Origin: Sphingobacteriales bacterium
GTDB taxonomy: Bacteria; Bacteroidota; Bacteroidia; Chitinophagales; JADIYW01
Reading direction: 5' to 3'
Assembly: GCA_016699615.1 (NCBI GenBank)
Contig: CP064984.1
Coordinates: 2,700,001 to 2,764,000 of the forward strand
DNA length: 64,000 bases
The notes below the pieces were generated by a model. That model did not search any database and had not been told where the DNA came from. It was given only the letters and a program-made list of their open reading frames with translations. A program made the translations under genes and the position numbers. Below, piece by piece: positions 18,505 through 28,393 of the stretch; the first letter of the stretch is position 1; each line of letters starts with the position of its first letter.

Positions 18505-19190
18505 GAATAGATATACTAAGTGCAGTACCAAACTTACTTCAAAGTTTCTTTGAACATTCAATATTACAAAGAGCAACTAAGAAAAACATTCTAGAAGTTC
18601 ATTTGCATAATATCAGAGATTATACTAACCATAAGCAAAAGCAAATAGATGATTATCAGTTTGGTGGTGGCGCAGGCATGGTTATGATGATAGAACCTAT
18701 CCTAAATTGTATTGAGCATTTACAAAAAGAGAGAACTTACGACGAAATTATCTATACAACACCAGATGGAGAACGATTTGAGCAAAAAACTGCCAATCAA
18801 TTGTCATTAAAGAATAATTTAATCATTATTTGTGGACATTATAAGGGAATTGATGAAAGACTGAGAGAACATATTGTAACAAAAGAGATATCTATTGGAG
18901 ATTATGTTTTATCTGGCGGAGAAATTCCTGCTGCTGTAATTGTTGATGCCATAGGAAGAATAATTCCAGGTGTTTTGAACGATGAAACAAGTGCATTAAC
19001 AGATTCATTTCAAGACAATTTATTGGCGCCACCAGTGTACACCAGACCAGCAAATTATAATGGTTGGCAAGTTCCAGAAATACTTTTATCAGGCAATGAA
19101 AGGAAAATAGAAGAGTGGAGATATGAAAAAGTATCGAAAAAAACAAAAATGAGAAGACCTGACTTGTTAAATGACTATGAAATTGAATAA
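18501..19190 (+). CDS. trmD: tRNA (guanine37-N1)-methyltransferase TrmD
   Basis: The 229-residue SPOUT enzyme makes m1G37 in tRNAs with a G36, preventing +1 frameshifting. The deep-knot SAM site is clear: IICGHYKGIDERLREHIV and SIGDYVLSGGEIPAAVIVDA, followed by RIIPGVLNDETSALTDSFQ and the substrate segment PPVYTRPANYNGWQVPEIL. The catalytic Asp is in the DSFQ loop. It overlaps rimM by 4 bases; rplS follows after 61 bases with its own promoter-like box. Confidence 0.97.
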   Translation: MRIDILSAVPNLLQSFFEHSILQRATKKNILEVHLHNIRDYTNHKQKQIDDYQFGGGAGMVMMIEPILNCIEHLQKERTYDEIIYTTPDGERFEQKTANQLSLKNNLIIICGHYKGIDERLREHIVTKEISIGDYVLSGGEIPAAVIVDAIGRIIPGVLNDETSALTDSFQDNLLAPPVYTRPANYNGWQVPEILLSGNERKIEEWRYEKVSKKTKMRRPDLLNDYEIE

Positions 19191-19218
19191 ATAATTTCTT
19201 TTTTTAAAAATATTATTA

Positions 19219-19226
19219 TATCTTTG
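19219..19226 (+). promoter_or_regulatory. -7 box (TATCTTTG) upstream of rplS
   Basis: TATCTTTG followed by CACA, 25 bases before the rplS ATG; it resembles the rpsP promoter closely. rplS therefore probably has its own promoter besides any read-through from trmD. Confidence 0.65.
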
Positions 19227-19251
19227 CACACCGAAATAAATATTTTTTGTC

Positions 19252-19605
19252 ATGAGTAAGGTTAAAGAATTAGAAAAAAGTTTAGTAGCTAATGTAGAGC
19301 ATCCAAAATTTAAAGCAGGAGATAACGTTAGTGTGCACTATAAAATTAAAGAAGGAAACAAAGAGCGTATCCAGATTTTTAGAGGAGACGTAATTCAAGA
19401 AAAAGGAACTGGTGTAAATAAAACATTTACAGTTAGAAAAATTTCTAATGGTGTAGGTGTTGAAAGAATTTTCCCATACTTTTCTCCAAATATTGATAAA
19501 GTAGAAGTAAACAAAGTTGGTAAAGTAAGAAGAGCCAAAATTTTCTATATCAGAGAATTAAAAGGTAAAGCATCTAGAATTAAAGAGAAAATTGTAAAAA
19601 GCTAA
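19252..19605 (+). CDS. rplS: Large ribosomal subunit protein bL19
   Basis: A 117-residue ribosomal protein at the 30S-50S interface. Family signatures are clear: FKAGDNVSVHYKIKEGNKERIQIFRGDVI, GVGVERIFPYFSPNIDKVEV, GKVRRAKIFYIRELKGKASRIKE. The ATG at 19252 gives a normal N-terminus. It has an independent -7 box and a strong terminator. Confidence 0.97.
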   Translation: MSKVKELEKSLVANVEHPKFKAGDNVSVHYKIKEGNKERIQIFRGDVIQEKGTGVNKTFTVRKISNGVGVERIFPYFSPNIDKVEVNKVGKVRRAKIFYIRELKGKASRIKEKIVKS

Positions 19606-19637
19606 TAATACAATGTAATATGTATTAATGTAATATT

Positions 19638-19666
19638 AAGTTTCAGCTTTTGCTGAAACTTTTTTT
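19638..19666 (+). terminator. Rho-independent terminator after rplS
   Basis: Perfect stem AGTTTCAGC (19639-19647) with GCTGAAACT (19652-19660), tetraloop TTTT, then a T tract. Confidence 0.88.
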
Positions 19667-19689
19667 GTTTTATAGCTGTATCTTTAATA

Positions 19690-20283
19690 ATGAATAATAT
19701 GATAGATGTACAAACCGCAAGGAGTAAATTATTTAATTACATAAGTACGCAAATTGATGTAGATTCTCAGTTGTTAAGAAAGTTTGTAGATTATTTTGAA
19801 CTAGAACATCATTCCAAAAAAGATATAATAATATCAGAAAAAGCAAATATTGATAAAGTTTCATTTATCATTTCTGGCTTAGTTAGGATATACTATGTAA
19901 AAGAAGAAAAGGAGATAACCACCTGGTTATTACCTGAAAATAATTTTTTCATGCCAGTTTATCATATTTTTACAAAAAATAATAATTATAATACTTATGA
20001 AGCATTAGAAGATACTATTACATTACATACAACTTATAGTAAAATGGAAGAAGTATATACAACTGATATTCAACTAGAGAGAATGGGTAGATTGTTGGTG
20101 CAAAGATATTACTCTCATTTTTTACATCATTCATATAATGTATTATTTTTAAGCGCAGAGGAAAGATACAAGCTTTTTGTTGAAGGAAATCCTGAGCTGT
20201 TGAATAGAGTGCCATTAAAATACATTGCATCGTATTTGGGCATAAAACAAGAAACCTTAAGTAGAATAAGATCTATAAGATAA
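19690..20283 (+). CDS. Crp/Fnr family transcriptional regulator
   Basis: This 197-residue regulator has an effector fold at about 25-125 (SEKANIDKVSFIISGLVRIYYV) and a C-terminal helix-turn-helix (KYIASYLGIKQETLSRIRSI). It has the same architecture as the regulator at 8604 but is clearly divergent in sequence. There are no Fnr-type cysteines, so an iron-sulfur oxygen sensor is unlikely. The stop overlaps the yidD ATG by one base (TAATG), an odd pairing for a regulator and suggestive of translational coupling only. Target genes are unknown. Confidence 0.85.
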   Translation: MNNMIDVQTARSKLFNYISTQIDVDSQLLRKFVDYFELEHHSKKDIIISEKANIDKVSFIISGLVRIYYVKEEKEITTWLLPENNFFMPVYHIFTKNNNYNTYEALEDTITLHTTYSKMEEVYTTDIQLERMGRLLVQRYYSHFLHHSYNVLFLSAEERYKLFVEGNPELLNRVPLKYIASYLGIKQETLSRIRSIR

Positions 20284-20522
20284 TGAATAAAAATATTTTA
20301 TTAAAAATAATTACTTACCCATTTATTTTAATAGTTCTTTTTTATAGAATTGTAATTTCACCATCATTAGGACAAGGCAAGTGCAGATATCAGCCAACAT
20401 GCTCAAAATATGCATTAGAAGCATTGAATAAATACGGAATTTTTAAAGGTGGATATCTGTCTGCAAAACGCATTCTCTCGTGTCATCCTTGGGGCGGAAG
20501 TGGCTACGATCCAGTGCCTTGA
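20283..20522 (+). CDS. yidD: Membrane protein insertion efficiency factor YidD
   Basis: A small inner-face membrane-associated protein (79 residues) that assists YidC-dependent insertion. The whole family core is present: YRIVISPSLGQGKCRYQPTC, then SKYALEALNKYGIFKGG, then RILSCHPWGGSGYDPVP, with the three conserved cysteines. It is coupled to the preceding regulator and ends three bases before the converging DCC gene. It is not in the usual rnpA-yidD-yidC setting. Confidence 0.95.
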   Translation: MNKNILLKIITYPFILIVLFYRIVISPSLGQGKCRYQPTCSKYALEALNKYGIFKGGYLSAKRILSCHPWGGSGYDPVP

Positions 20523-20525
20523 TTT

Positions 20526-20933
20526 TTATTTTGCATCTAAAAATCTTGCACTTACTTCTGGTGATGGCAACATACAAGCATCTTGCTTGCCAAACCAATT
20601 ATATCTATTTCTTGCAATAATATCATATACAAAGTTGCGTATTGCAACTGGTACAATCTTGAAGTACTTTAAAATATAAAATGGAAATTCAAAGAAACCT
20701 GCTATTTCCAAAGCTGCATCTGATTTTATAAATGCTTTATTGTCTTTAATAAATACAATGCTGTCAACAGTTGCTGGAATATTATATTGAGCTATAAGTG
20801 TTTTGCCAATATCAGATTGTAACGAAGCAAACTTTAGCGAATTTGATTTGTCATGTTTAATGATAAATTGCACTGATGCTTGGCAAAAATTACATACACC
20901 ATCAAACAATACTACTTTATCTTCATTATTCAT
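20526..20933 (-). CDS. DCC family thiol-disulfide oxidoreductase (DUF393)
   Basis: This 135-residue thioredoxin-like protein is named for its DxxCxxC motif, seen here as LFDGVCNFCQASVQFIIKHD (Asp10, Cys13, Cys16). The later family segments FASLQSDIGKTL and DSIVFIKDNKAFIKSDAAL also match. The C-terminal part contains the NRYNWFGKQDACMLPS stretch typical of the family. The role is probably redox chemistry on unknown partners. It overlaps the T9SS gene stop by 8 bases and is the downstream gene of that minus-strand run. Confidence 0.9.
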   Translation of the reverse strand: MNNEDKVVLFDGVCNFCQASVQFIIKHDKSNSLKFASLQSDIGKTLIAQYNIPATVDSIVFIKDNKAFIKSDAALEIAGFFEFPFYILKYFKIVPVAIRNFVYDIIARNRYNWFGKQDACMLPSPEVSARFLDAK

Positions 20934-22838
20934 TAGTTTTTATAAATTTTAGTGAACCAGATTCATTTGTAACAATATTTCTTGCATGTATAACATACAT
21001 TGCAGGCAAAAGGTTTTCAATATTTATAATTCTATCTTGGGTTGTTCTAAAAGATTGAATAATTGAGCCATTCAAATCAAAAATATCAATTTGTGATTCA
21101 TTGGTTATTCCAGATAGATGTATATATTTCTTTGCAGGATTTGGATATATTTTTATATTGTACTTTTTATGGTTGTTTATACTAGTGATATATCCTTCCA
21201 ATGCTTTACCCAAAATAGGATTGATTATCATAGTTCCACTGAAGTCAGATTGAAACCATTTGAAAGCAGTTGCGCTTCCAACTTTTGTATGCATGTAATA
21301 ATTGTATTCTTTTTTGTTATTATTCATGTCAAAACCAACAGTAAGTGTATTTTTATTATATACAATTAATCCAACATAAAATGAATCTTCTAGTACTAAT
21401 GGAAAATCATAATTATTGTCTGTAATAAAGTCTTCTCTGATATTATAATATAAAAAACCATTGATAGTGTCGTAGCCATATTCTTTAACTAAATCAGCCA
21501 TTGTCAAATTATCATGTTGATAAATGATTTCTTCAGTATTTGTACCTAATTCTATTTTCTTCCAAACTACTATACTAAATAATGCTGCATTAATATCAGA
21601 TTTTATAGGTGTAAACTGCATTTTTATTGCTCTCAACGTATCAGCATGCGAAAGATTATATCCAACTGCCAATCTGTAATCATCAGAACCAGTAACCCAA
21701 TATCCACGCTCTGGTGTACCATCATCATAGGCAAAATAATTAGAGAATATTTGCTTGTGTTTTAGACTATTGTTTTTAATAATTGTTGTATTGCTCAAAT
21801 CTTCTGCTGAAACTTCGTAGCTATAGTTTACTTCCAATATTACAGTATCATCAGAATAAGTTGTGGGTATAGGAAATAATGGATATTTTTCAATATTTGT
21901 AGTTAATGGCAGGTAATCTCTAGATGGCCCAAAGTAATTTGCAATATTATTGTTGTCATTTGTAATTTCTGCAACATATTTATCAGCAATATCTGTTGTA
22001 GGATTTATAAAATTATTTTTAATACTTAAGGTAAGGCTATCTTTTACATGAGTTGAATCAAAATGGGAAAAAGGCATAGCGTAATATCTTTTCAATAAAC
22101 TAGGTGATGGATATTGAAATGCCATATCATTAATATTACTATCAAATATTGAATCTCTGTTTTTGTCAATCCTAATGTAGTCTACTGCCCAAATGTCATT
22201 CAATCCAGCCAAATTTCCATGATTAATATATCTAAATTGAAAATTTGAATGTAAAAAGGCGTATCTATTTTTATAAATATTTGTTTAAAAACATCTGATG
22301 AATCATTTAATACTGTTGTCTTTTGCCAAACTCTTTGCCAGTTGTTATATTCATCCAAAAATTCTAATCTAAAATAATCTATATTAATATCTGGTTCTTC
22401 TCCTAACGTTTTATAAGCATAGAAAAAGCTCATCAATACTTTATCTGTTGCAGTTAAGCCACTTAAATCTATTGCTTGCGAAGTGAGTTTGTCAGCATCA
22501 CCTACAGCAGTTGTTATTAAGCTATATGCTTGTCCAGCTGGATTTAGTCCATCAAATGTTGCTACGCCAATAGAAATAGGTGCTATTGGAAATGTTTGAT
22601 TGATATATGCAAAATTATCTTGCCATTTTGTTGCATCAGGATACACACCATCTTGGTAAAAATCTTCAATAAATGGAAGACTTAGCGCAGTAGTTCTTTT
22701 ATTGCTTTTTTCTTTAAGATATTTTTGATTTGTATTGGAATTTATAGAAGGATTTTTAAACAATGGTGTTAATGCTTCTTGTGCATTTATGCTTAAAAAA
22801 TAAAATAGTAGCAGTATGTTTGAGATAAGTAATTTCAT
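20926..22838 (-). CDS. T9SS-secreted protein with C-terminal sorting domain, frame broken
   Basis: Two overlapping frames together encode about 637 residues: 22200-22838 carries the signal peptide (to about residue 19) and N-terminal part, and 20926-22212 the rest. The second frame reads on upstream as AFLHSNFQFRYINHGNLAGL, the lectin-like surface-domain strand normal for this family, so one base seems missing near 22262; one added base makes the length divisible by three. The C-terminus (IKIYPNPAKKYIHLSG to SGSLKFIK) is a type A Por sorting domain, so the product is exported by the type IX system and anchored or released. No catalytic motif is visible. Confidence 0.8.
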
Positions 22839-22870
22839 GTAGTTATATGATATAGATAGCTTTAGTTTGA

Positions 22871-23629
22871 TTAAGGTTGCACAAAATCTACAGGTTTTGA
22901 TGTAATATATAACTTAACAGAATTACCTTCATTTAATTTACCTACACTACCAAACATTGGGTCTTGGTTGAAAATATAGGCATTCATAGTATCATCAATT
23001 GGACCATCAGCTATTTTTTCGCCTACATTTATATGTACTGCATCCAATACAGCTATGGCTTCAAGTACTGTAAGTCCAACTAATGGTGGTACTTCAGTAA
23101 TTACAGTTCCAATACCATCACCCAAAATTAAATCTATTGTACTTCCTTTAGGTATTATTTTTCCTGGTTTTACATCTTGGTTTTTGTATCTAATGCCAAG
23201 TACAGCTTCTTTTGCCAAATCTGGTGTGTAAATAATATTTCCAATATTTATTCCCCAACTTGTTAAAATAATTTCGGCTTGTCTTCTCGAATTATCTATT
23301 ATCTCAGGTATTTTTACACTTGGTGGTGCAGCCGCATTTAATGTAATGTATATTTTTCTTCCTTTTTTTACATCGGCACCTTCAATTGGATTTTGATACA
23401 ACACTGACATTGGTGTTTTTTTAGGCTCAAAGGTTGAATCAATTACAAACAACTCTAAATTATTGTTTTCTAATATTTTCTTTGCTTCAAAAAATGACTT
23501 ATTCTCAATGTTTGGTACTTTAATACTTTCACCATGCATAGTGTACCATCTTAAGAAAAAAATGGTAAAAAATAACAATGCTACTCCAGATATCGATGCA
23601 TAAAAAATATTCAAAAAATACTTTGACAT
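22871..23629 (-). CDS. Membrane-anchored PASTA-domain protein
   Basis: This 252-residue protein has a short cytoplasmic N-terminus, one transmembrane helix (about 9-29) and then three PASTA repeats of 65-70 residues: VPNIENKSFFEAKKIL, IPEIIDNSRRQAEIIL and VPPLVGLTVLEAIAVL each open one, and each ends near the Q(N/D)P.G..V.KG.-type loop. PASTA domains bind peptidoglycan fragments or lipid II. There is no kinase or transpeptidase domain here, which is the normal form in Bacteroidota. It is divergent from ddl, which fits a cell-wall role. A 32-base gap separates it from the T9SS gene. Confidence 0.9.
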   Translation of the reverse strand: MSKYFLNIFYASISGVALLFFTIFFLRWYTMHGESIKVPNIENKSFFEAKKILENNNLELFVIDSTFEPKKTPMSVLYQNPIEGADVKKGRKIYITLNAAAPPSVKIPEIIDNSRRQAEIILTSWGINIGNIIYTPDLAKEAVLGIRYKNQDVKPGKIIPKGSTIDLILGDGIGTVITEVPPLVGLTVLEAIAVLDAVHINVGEKIADGPIDDTMNAYIFNQDPMFGSVGKLNEGNSVKLYITSKPVDFVQP

Positions 23630-23732
23630 ATTTATTCTAAATTATTCTTCAAATATATTGATTTAAGTTGTGTTTTTTAGCAAAAAAATCTTAATAAATT
23701 GTGTATAAGTTATTATTGAATCGGAATATTTA

Positions 23733-23740
23733 TATTTTTG
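23733..23740 (+). promoter_or_regulatory. -7 box (TATTTTTG) upstream of ddl
   Basis: TAnnTTTG match, 18 bases before the ddl ATG, in the divergent spacer with the PASTA gene. Confidence 0.55.
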
Positions 23741-23758
23741 TACAATTATTAAATATAC

Positions 23759-24844
23759 ATGAGCAAACAACATATAGCAATTTTATTCGGTGGTAAATCT
23801 CCAGAACATGAAGTGTCAATTATATCAGCAAGAAATATTTTTAAAGCCATAGATAAAGAAAAGTTTGATGTCAGTTTGATTGGCATTGCATCTGATGGTC
23901 AATGGTATTTGGAAAATGCTGAAAATTTACTTGATGAAAAGTGCATTATTGGAAAAGATAATAACATAATAAGTGTAATATTTGGTAACAGAGAGAAAGC
24001 TATTTACATTATAAAAACGCAACAATATTTGCCAAAATTAGATGCTGTTTTCCCAATTACACATGGACCAAATGGAGAAGATGGTTCTTTGCAAGGCATA
24101 CTTATACATTTAGATGTTCCATTTGTTGGGCCAAGCGTTTTGGCATCTGCAGTAAGTATGGATAAAGATTTTACTAAAAAAATATTGCGTGATGCTGGCA
24201 TTGGGCATGCAAAAGGCGTAACATTATACAAACATCAAATAAATAATATAGACTACAAACAATTAGCTCAAGAATTAGGTGATGTGTTATTTATAAAACC
24301 TTGTAACATGGGTTCTTCTGTTGGTGTAACTAAAGTAACTAATGAACAAGAATTTAATGATGCTATTCAATTGGCATTTAGATTTGATAACAAAGTTTTA
24401 GTTGAAAAAGGTGTAGTTGGTAGAGAAATTGAATGTGCTGTACTAGGCAACGAATTAGTTGAAGCAAGTACTGTAGGCGAAATTATCATGAATTTTGGAA
24501 TTTATGATTTTGAAAATAAATATATTAATGATACTGCCGCACAATTGCATATTCCAGCACAAAATCTTACGGATACACAGATTGAAAAAATTAGACAAAC
24601 AGCAATAAAAGCATATCAAGCATTAGGTATTGAAGGTTTGAGTAGGGTTGATGTGTTTTTAACAGAAGATGATGACGTAATTATTAATGAACCAAATACA
24701 TTGCCTGGCTTTACTTCTGTGAGTATGTATCCAAAACTATGGGAAAAATCTGGATTAGCTTATCATCTATTAATAGAAAAATTAATCGATTTAGCGATAC
24801 AAAGACATACTAGAGATAGTCAATTAAAAAGAAATAGAATATAA
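23759..24844 (+). CDS. ddl: D-alanine--D-alanine ligase
   Basis: The 361-residue ATP-grasp enzyme joins two D-Ala for the peptidoglycan stem. The N-terminal signature ILFGGKSPEHEVSIISARNI, the central FPITHGPNGEDGSLQG, the ATP-loop CNMGSSVGVTK and the C-terminal NEPNTLPGFTSVSMYPKLW are complete, including the metal-binding Asn/Glu. The residue pattern fits a standard Ddl; resistance-type D-Ala-D-Lac specificity is not suggested. It converges on the PhoX gene with a 3-base gap. Confidence 0.97.
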   Translation: MSKQHIAILFGGKSPEHEVSIISARNIFKAIDKEKFDVSLIGIASDGQWYLENAENLLDEKCIIGKDNNIISVIFGNREKAIYIIKTQQYLPKLDAVFPITHGPNGEDGSLQGILIHLDVPFVGPSVLASAVSMDKDFTKKILRDAGIGHAKGVTLYKHQINNIDYKQLAQELGDVLFIKPCNMGSSVGVTKVTNEQEFNDAIQLAFRFDNKVLVEKGVVGREIECAVLGNELVEASTVGEIIMNFGIYDFENKYINDTAAQLHIPAQNLTDTQIEKIRQTAIKAYQALGIEGLSRVDVFLTEDDDVIINEPNTLPGFTSVSMYPKLWEKSGLAYHLLIEKLIDLAIQRHTRDSQLKRNRI

Positions 24845-24847
24845 TTA

Positions 24848-26419
24848 TTAGACTAATTGGATTGCAATAACACTTGATTTTGGAATGCTTCCACCACCAT
24901 CTGGCCAATTGCTGATAAGTTTTTTCTTGTCTTTGCTAAATTCTCCAGGATGTTGCACACTTAAAAATAAGGTTTCATCATCTTCACTAAAATATGGGCC
25001 AGTAAATTCTGCATTGTTTGGTGCTGATGCAATTTGAATTGCTTTTCCTTTATTTTTGCCATCTATTGGAACAAAAAACAAACCATTGTTTTTAAATTTT
25101 TGGTACGGTGCTTTACCAATTTTAGATCCACTAATATCTGATGTGAACCATAAATTTCCTTTTTTATCAAATGCTAAGTTGTCTGGGCATGCAAATCCAG
25201 TTTCGTCGCCACCAGTTAAAAAATATTCATAGTCAAAATCTAAAGATAGAAAGTCATTATTTTTCTCTTTAATTTTTAAGATTGAGCCATAATAGTTTTC
25301 TTTTTCAATATTATTTGTAAGCGTAACAAATATTTCTTTTGTATATGGATGTATTTCTATATCTTCTGGTCTGTCTAATGGTGTGGCACCAACAATTTTT
25401 GCAGCTTCTCTAGTTCTAATTAGCATTTCAATATTATTTGCAAATGTATTTTTTAATTTTTCATCAGCATTAATATCTAATAATTTCCATTTTTTATTTT
25501 CTAAATCAGCTACATATAGTTTGCCTTCGTCTAAACTATTAGGTTTGTCTGAAATGAATTTATACAAATGTTCATTATTGGCATCATCTCCAGTGTACAC
25601 TACGCATCTTCCATCAGCTGTTAAATGTGTGGTTGCACATTCGTGTGACATTCTACCTAATGCAGTGTGCTTTTTTGCATTTCCAGTAAATACATCAATT
25701 TCAACTACCCAGCCATAATGTTCAGTTGGATTGTTGTAGAATTTTTCCCAACCTAAACTACTTGGTTTAAATTTTGGAATATTATCTGTGTAGTAATTTT
25801 CACCATAATTGGCATCATAATTTTCTTCACAAGTTAAAAGTGTATTCCAAGGTGTTCGTCCACCAGCACAATTTGCCAAAGTACCCATAGCCACTTTTTT
25901 GCCTTTTATTTCTACATTATTGGCAAATGGAATTTCTGTATGTGCATTTATTCGTCTGTTGTACGCATCATTATAGACAAGTTGCCACTTTTTAGATTTT
26001 TTATCTTGCTTTATTTTAATAATGCTACCACCAACATTATACATTTCTAAATTTATTTCATCAATAGTGATGTTTTCTTTTGTTTTGTCATGTATAAAAA
26101 ATCTTTCTACATACTCATTATTTACCCAAAGTAATCCTTCTGTGCCATTTTTGTTTGTTGAGAAAAAACATAAATAATCATTATTAAAACCAAAATAATC
26201 TTTATCAGAAATGGCATCTTTCCAGCTAATGATTTTATGATATTTTAATTCTTCACTCAATACAACAGCATCTTCATCTGTTGGTAAAATTCCTTTGTAG
26301 TTTATGTTATATAATTTCTTGTTGCAATGTGTACTAATTTTTTCTTTTGCATAAGATTTTTCAAATAAAGATATTGCTGTGCTTGCACCAATAAACTTTA
26401 AAAAATTTCTTCTTTCCAT
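24848..26419 (-). CDS. PhoX/DUF839 family phosphatase-like protein with Tat signal
   Basis: A 523-residue protein of the PhoX (DUF839) beta-propeller family, whose characterised members are calcium/iron-dependent alkaline phosphatases. The N-terminus MERRNFLKFIGASTAISLF is a twin-arginine signal (RRNFLK), so the folded protein is exported. Family segments include NCAGGRTPWNTLLTCEENY, GRMSHECATTHLTADGRCVVYTGDD and RPEDIEIHPYTKEIFVTLTNN, and the end has FLSVQHPGEFSKDKKKLISNWPDGG. Metal-binding Glu/Asp residues lie in those loops. There is no pho-type regulatory gene nearby. Many DUF839 members lack tested activity, so phosphatase is an inference. Confidence 0.85.
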   Translation of the reverse strand: MERRNFLKFIGASTAISLFEKSYAKEKISTHCNKKLYNINYKGILPTDEDAVVLSEELKYHKIISWKDAISDKDYFGFNNDYLCFFSTNKNGTEGLLWVNNEYVERFFIHDKTKENITIDEINLEMYNVGGSIIKIKQDKKSKKWQLVYNDAYNRRINAHTEIPFANNVEIKGKKVAMGTLANCAGGRTPWNTLLTCEENYDANYGENYYTDNIPKFKPSSLGWEKFYNNPTEHYGWVVEIDVFTGNAKKHTALGRMSHECATTHLTADGRCVVYTGDDANNEHLYKFISDKPNSLDEGKLYVADLENKKWKLLDINADEKLKNTFANNIEMLIRTREAAKIVGATPLDRPEDIEIHPYTKEIFVTLTNNIEKENYYGSILKIKEKNNDFLSLDFDYEYFLTGGDETGFACPDNLAFDKKGNLWFTSDISGSKIGKAPYQKFKNNGLFFVPIDGKNKGKAIQIASAPNNAEFTGPYFSEDDETLFLSVQHPGEFSKDKKKLISNWPDGGGSIPKSSVIAIQLV

Positions 26420-26528
26420 GATTGTAGTTATTCTATAAATGTATGATTTTCCGAACTAAATTATGTCAAAAATAAACTAAATTATTTTGTTTTTTTGATG
26501 AACTGTATTTTTAGTATTTTGCAAAATA

Positions 26529-27137
26529 ATGAAACAACTTTTTATTACTGGCATTCATACTGATATAGGCAAAACTGTTGTGAGTGCAATTTTGTGCAAT
26601 GCACTATCAGCAAATTATTGGAAGCCAGTGCAAGCTGGAAGTTTAGAGCAAACTGATGCTGATTTTGTAAAAAAATATAATTCATCGCAAATACAATTTC
26701 CATCTACATACAATCTAAAAAATGCATGTTCGCCACACTTTGCAGCAATACAAGAACAAAAGAATATTTTAATTGAAGAATTTGAAATTCCAACAACTCA
26801 AGATAATTTAATTATTGAAGGTGCTGGTGGCTTGTTGTCGCCTCTGGGAAATTATTTTACCAACGCAGATTTTGTTCTACATTTTAATTTGCCAATTATA
26901 TTAGTTGTAAAGCATTATTTAGGTAGTATCAATCACACGTTAGCTATATTAGAATATATTAAACAAAAAAATATATATTTACTTGGTGTGATTTATGTTG
27001 GAAATGATCATTCAGAATCTGAACAATTTATTGAACAACAATATGATTTCGCAAAATTAGGTAGGGTAGATGTAGTAGAAAATATAGATTTCGATTTTAT
27101 AAAGAATTCAGCACAAAAATTTAGAAATATAATATGA
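26529..27137 (+). CDS. bioD: Dethiobiotin synthase
   Basis: This 202-residue enzyme carboxylates and closes the ureido ring of DAPA to dethiobiotin using ATP. The P-loop variant TGIHTDIGKTVVSAIL opens the protein, YWKPVQAGS follows, and IIEGAGGLLSPLG is the second family motif. It is slightly short at the C-terminus but complete. Its stop overlaps the bioA ATG by four bases (ATGA), so the two biotin genes are translationally coupled. The other biotin genes (bioB, bioF) are not in this window. Confidence 0.95.
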   Translation: MKQLFITGIHTDIGKTVVSAILCNALSANYWKPVQAGSLEQTDADFVKKYNSSQIQFPSTYNLKNACSPHFAAIQEQKNILIEEFEIPTTQDNLIIEGAGGLLSPLGNYFTNADFVLHFNLPIILVVKHYLGSINHTLAILEYIKQKNIYLLGVIYVGNDHSESEQFIEQQYDFAKLGRVDVVENIDFDFIKNSAQKFRNII

Positions 27138-28393
27138 ATTGGATAGCATCAGATGAACATATTTGGCATCCATTTACACAACATGCAATAGATAAAAAGA
27201 CTATTGGAATAGTATCTGGAAAAGATACTTTGCTGTTTGATATTGATAACAAAATATATATTGATGCTATTTCTTCGTGGTGGGTAAATTTATTTGGACA
27301 TTGTAATGAGACTATTGCTGCAGCAATTTTTGCACAAACACAAAAACTAGAACATACCATTTTTGCTGGATTTACACATGAGCCAGCTTGTAAATTAGCA
27401 TCAAAGTTAATTGATATTTTACCTAATAATTTTGATAAAGTATTCTTCTCTGACAATGGTTCTACATCAGTAGAAGTTGCACTAAAAATGGCAATACAAT
27501 ACTGGCACAACAAAGGAATAAAAAAAACAAAAATTATTGCATTTGAAAATGCGTATCATGGTGATACATTTGGTGCCATGTCTGTTGGTAAATCTGCTTT
27601 CTTTACTGCATTTGATAATTGGTTGTTTGAAGTTATAAAAATTCCGATTCCAACTCATGATAATATTGATAAAGTAATTGACTTATTTACAACACAAGTG
27701 AGCACAAATGATGTAGTATGTTTCATTTTTGAGCCATTGATATTAGGTTCAGCTGGTATGCAAATGTATGATGCTAAGTACCTTGATTTATTGATTGCAA
27801 TTGCTCAACAACATGAAGTTATTTGCATAGCTGATGAAGTAATGACTGGATTTGGAAGAACTGGAAAGAATTTTGCAATAGAATATTTAAACCAGCCAAT
27901 AGATATAATTTGTTTGTCAAAAGGTATAACTGGTGGATTTTTGCCATTAGGTGTTACAATTTGTAATACAGCAATATATGATGCATTTTATTCAGAAGAC
28001 AAAATGAAAACTTTTTTTCATGGGCATTCATATACAGCAAATCCTATAAGTTGTGCTGCCGCTTGTGCTTCAATAGATTTGTTGAGCACATATCAAGATA
28101 GGATACATGCATTATGTAAATTGCAAAATGATTTTTTATTGTCATTATCAAACAATCCAATTGTAAAAAATATCAGAAGAACTGGAACTATTGTGGCTTT
28201 TGAAGTGAATAGTGAATATGAAAATTACTTTGACAATATAAAGCAAAAATTATATATAAAATTTTTAAACGAAGGTGTGTTGCTTCGTCCACTTGGTAAT
28301 ACAGTATATATTATGCCACCATATTGCATTCAAAAAGAAGAGCTTGAAAAAATATATAGTGTAATAGAAAAAGTATTAAATGAAATTAATTAG
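27134..28393 (+). CDS. bioA: Adenosylmethionine--8-amino-7-oxononanoate aminotransferase
   Basis: The 419-residue class III PLP aminotransferase makes 7,8-diaminopelargonate with SAM as amino donor. BioA-specific features are the N-terminal HIWHPFTQHA and AISSWWVNLFGHCN. The PLP site has IADEVMTGFGRTG and the lysine in CLSKGITGGFLPLG, followed by FFHGHSYTANPISCAAA. It is coupled to bioD. Its stop end overlaps the converging PI-PLC-like gene by 8 bases. Confidence 0.97.
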   Translation: MNWIASDEHIWHPFTQHAIDKKTIGIVSGKDTLLFDIDNKIYIDAISSWWVNLFGHCNETIAAAIFAQTQKLEHTIFAGFTHEPACKLASKLIDILPNNFDKVFFSDNGSTSVEVALKMAIQYWHNKGIKKTKIIAFENAYHGDTFGAMSVGKSAFFTAFDNWLFEVIKIPIPTHDNIDKVIDLFTTQVSTNDVVCFIFEPLILGSAGMQMYDAKYLDLLIAIAQQHEVICIADEVMTGFGRTGKNFAIEYLNQPIDIICLSKGITGGFLPLGVTICNTAIYDAFYSEDKMKTFFHGHSYTANPISCAAACASIDLLSTYQDRIHALCKLQNDFLLSLSNNPIVKNIRRTGTIVAFEVNSEYENYFDNIKQKLYIKFLNEGVLLRPLGNTVYIMPPYCIQKEELEKIYSVIEKVLNEIN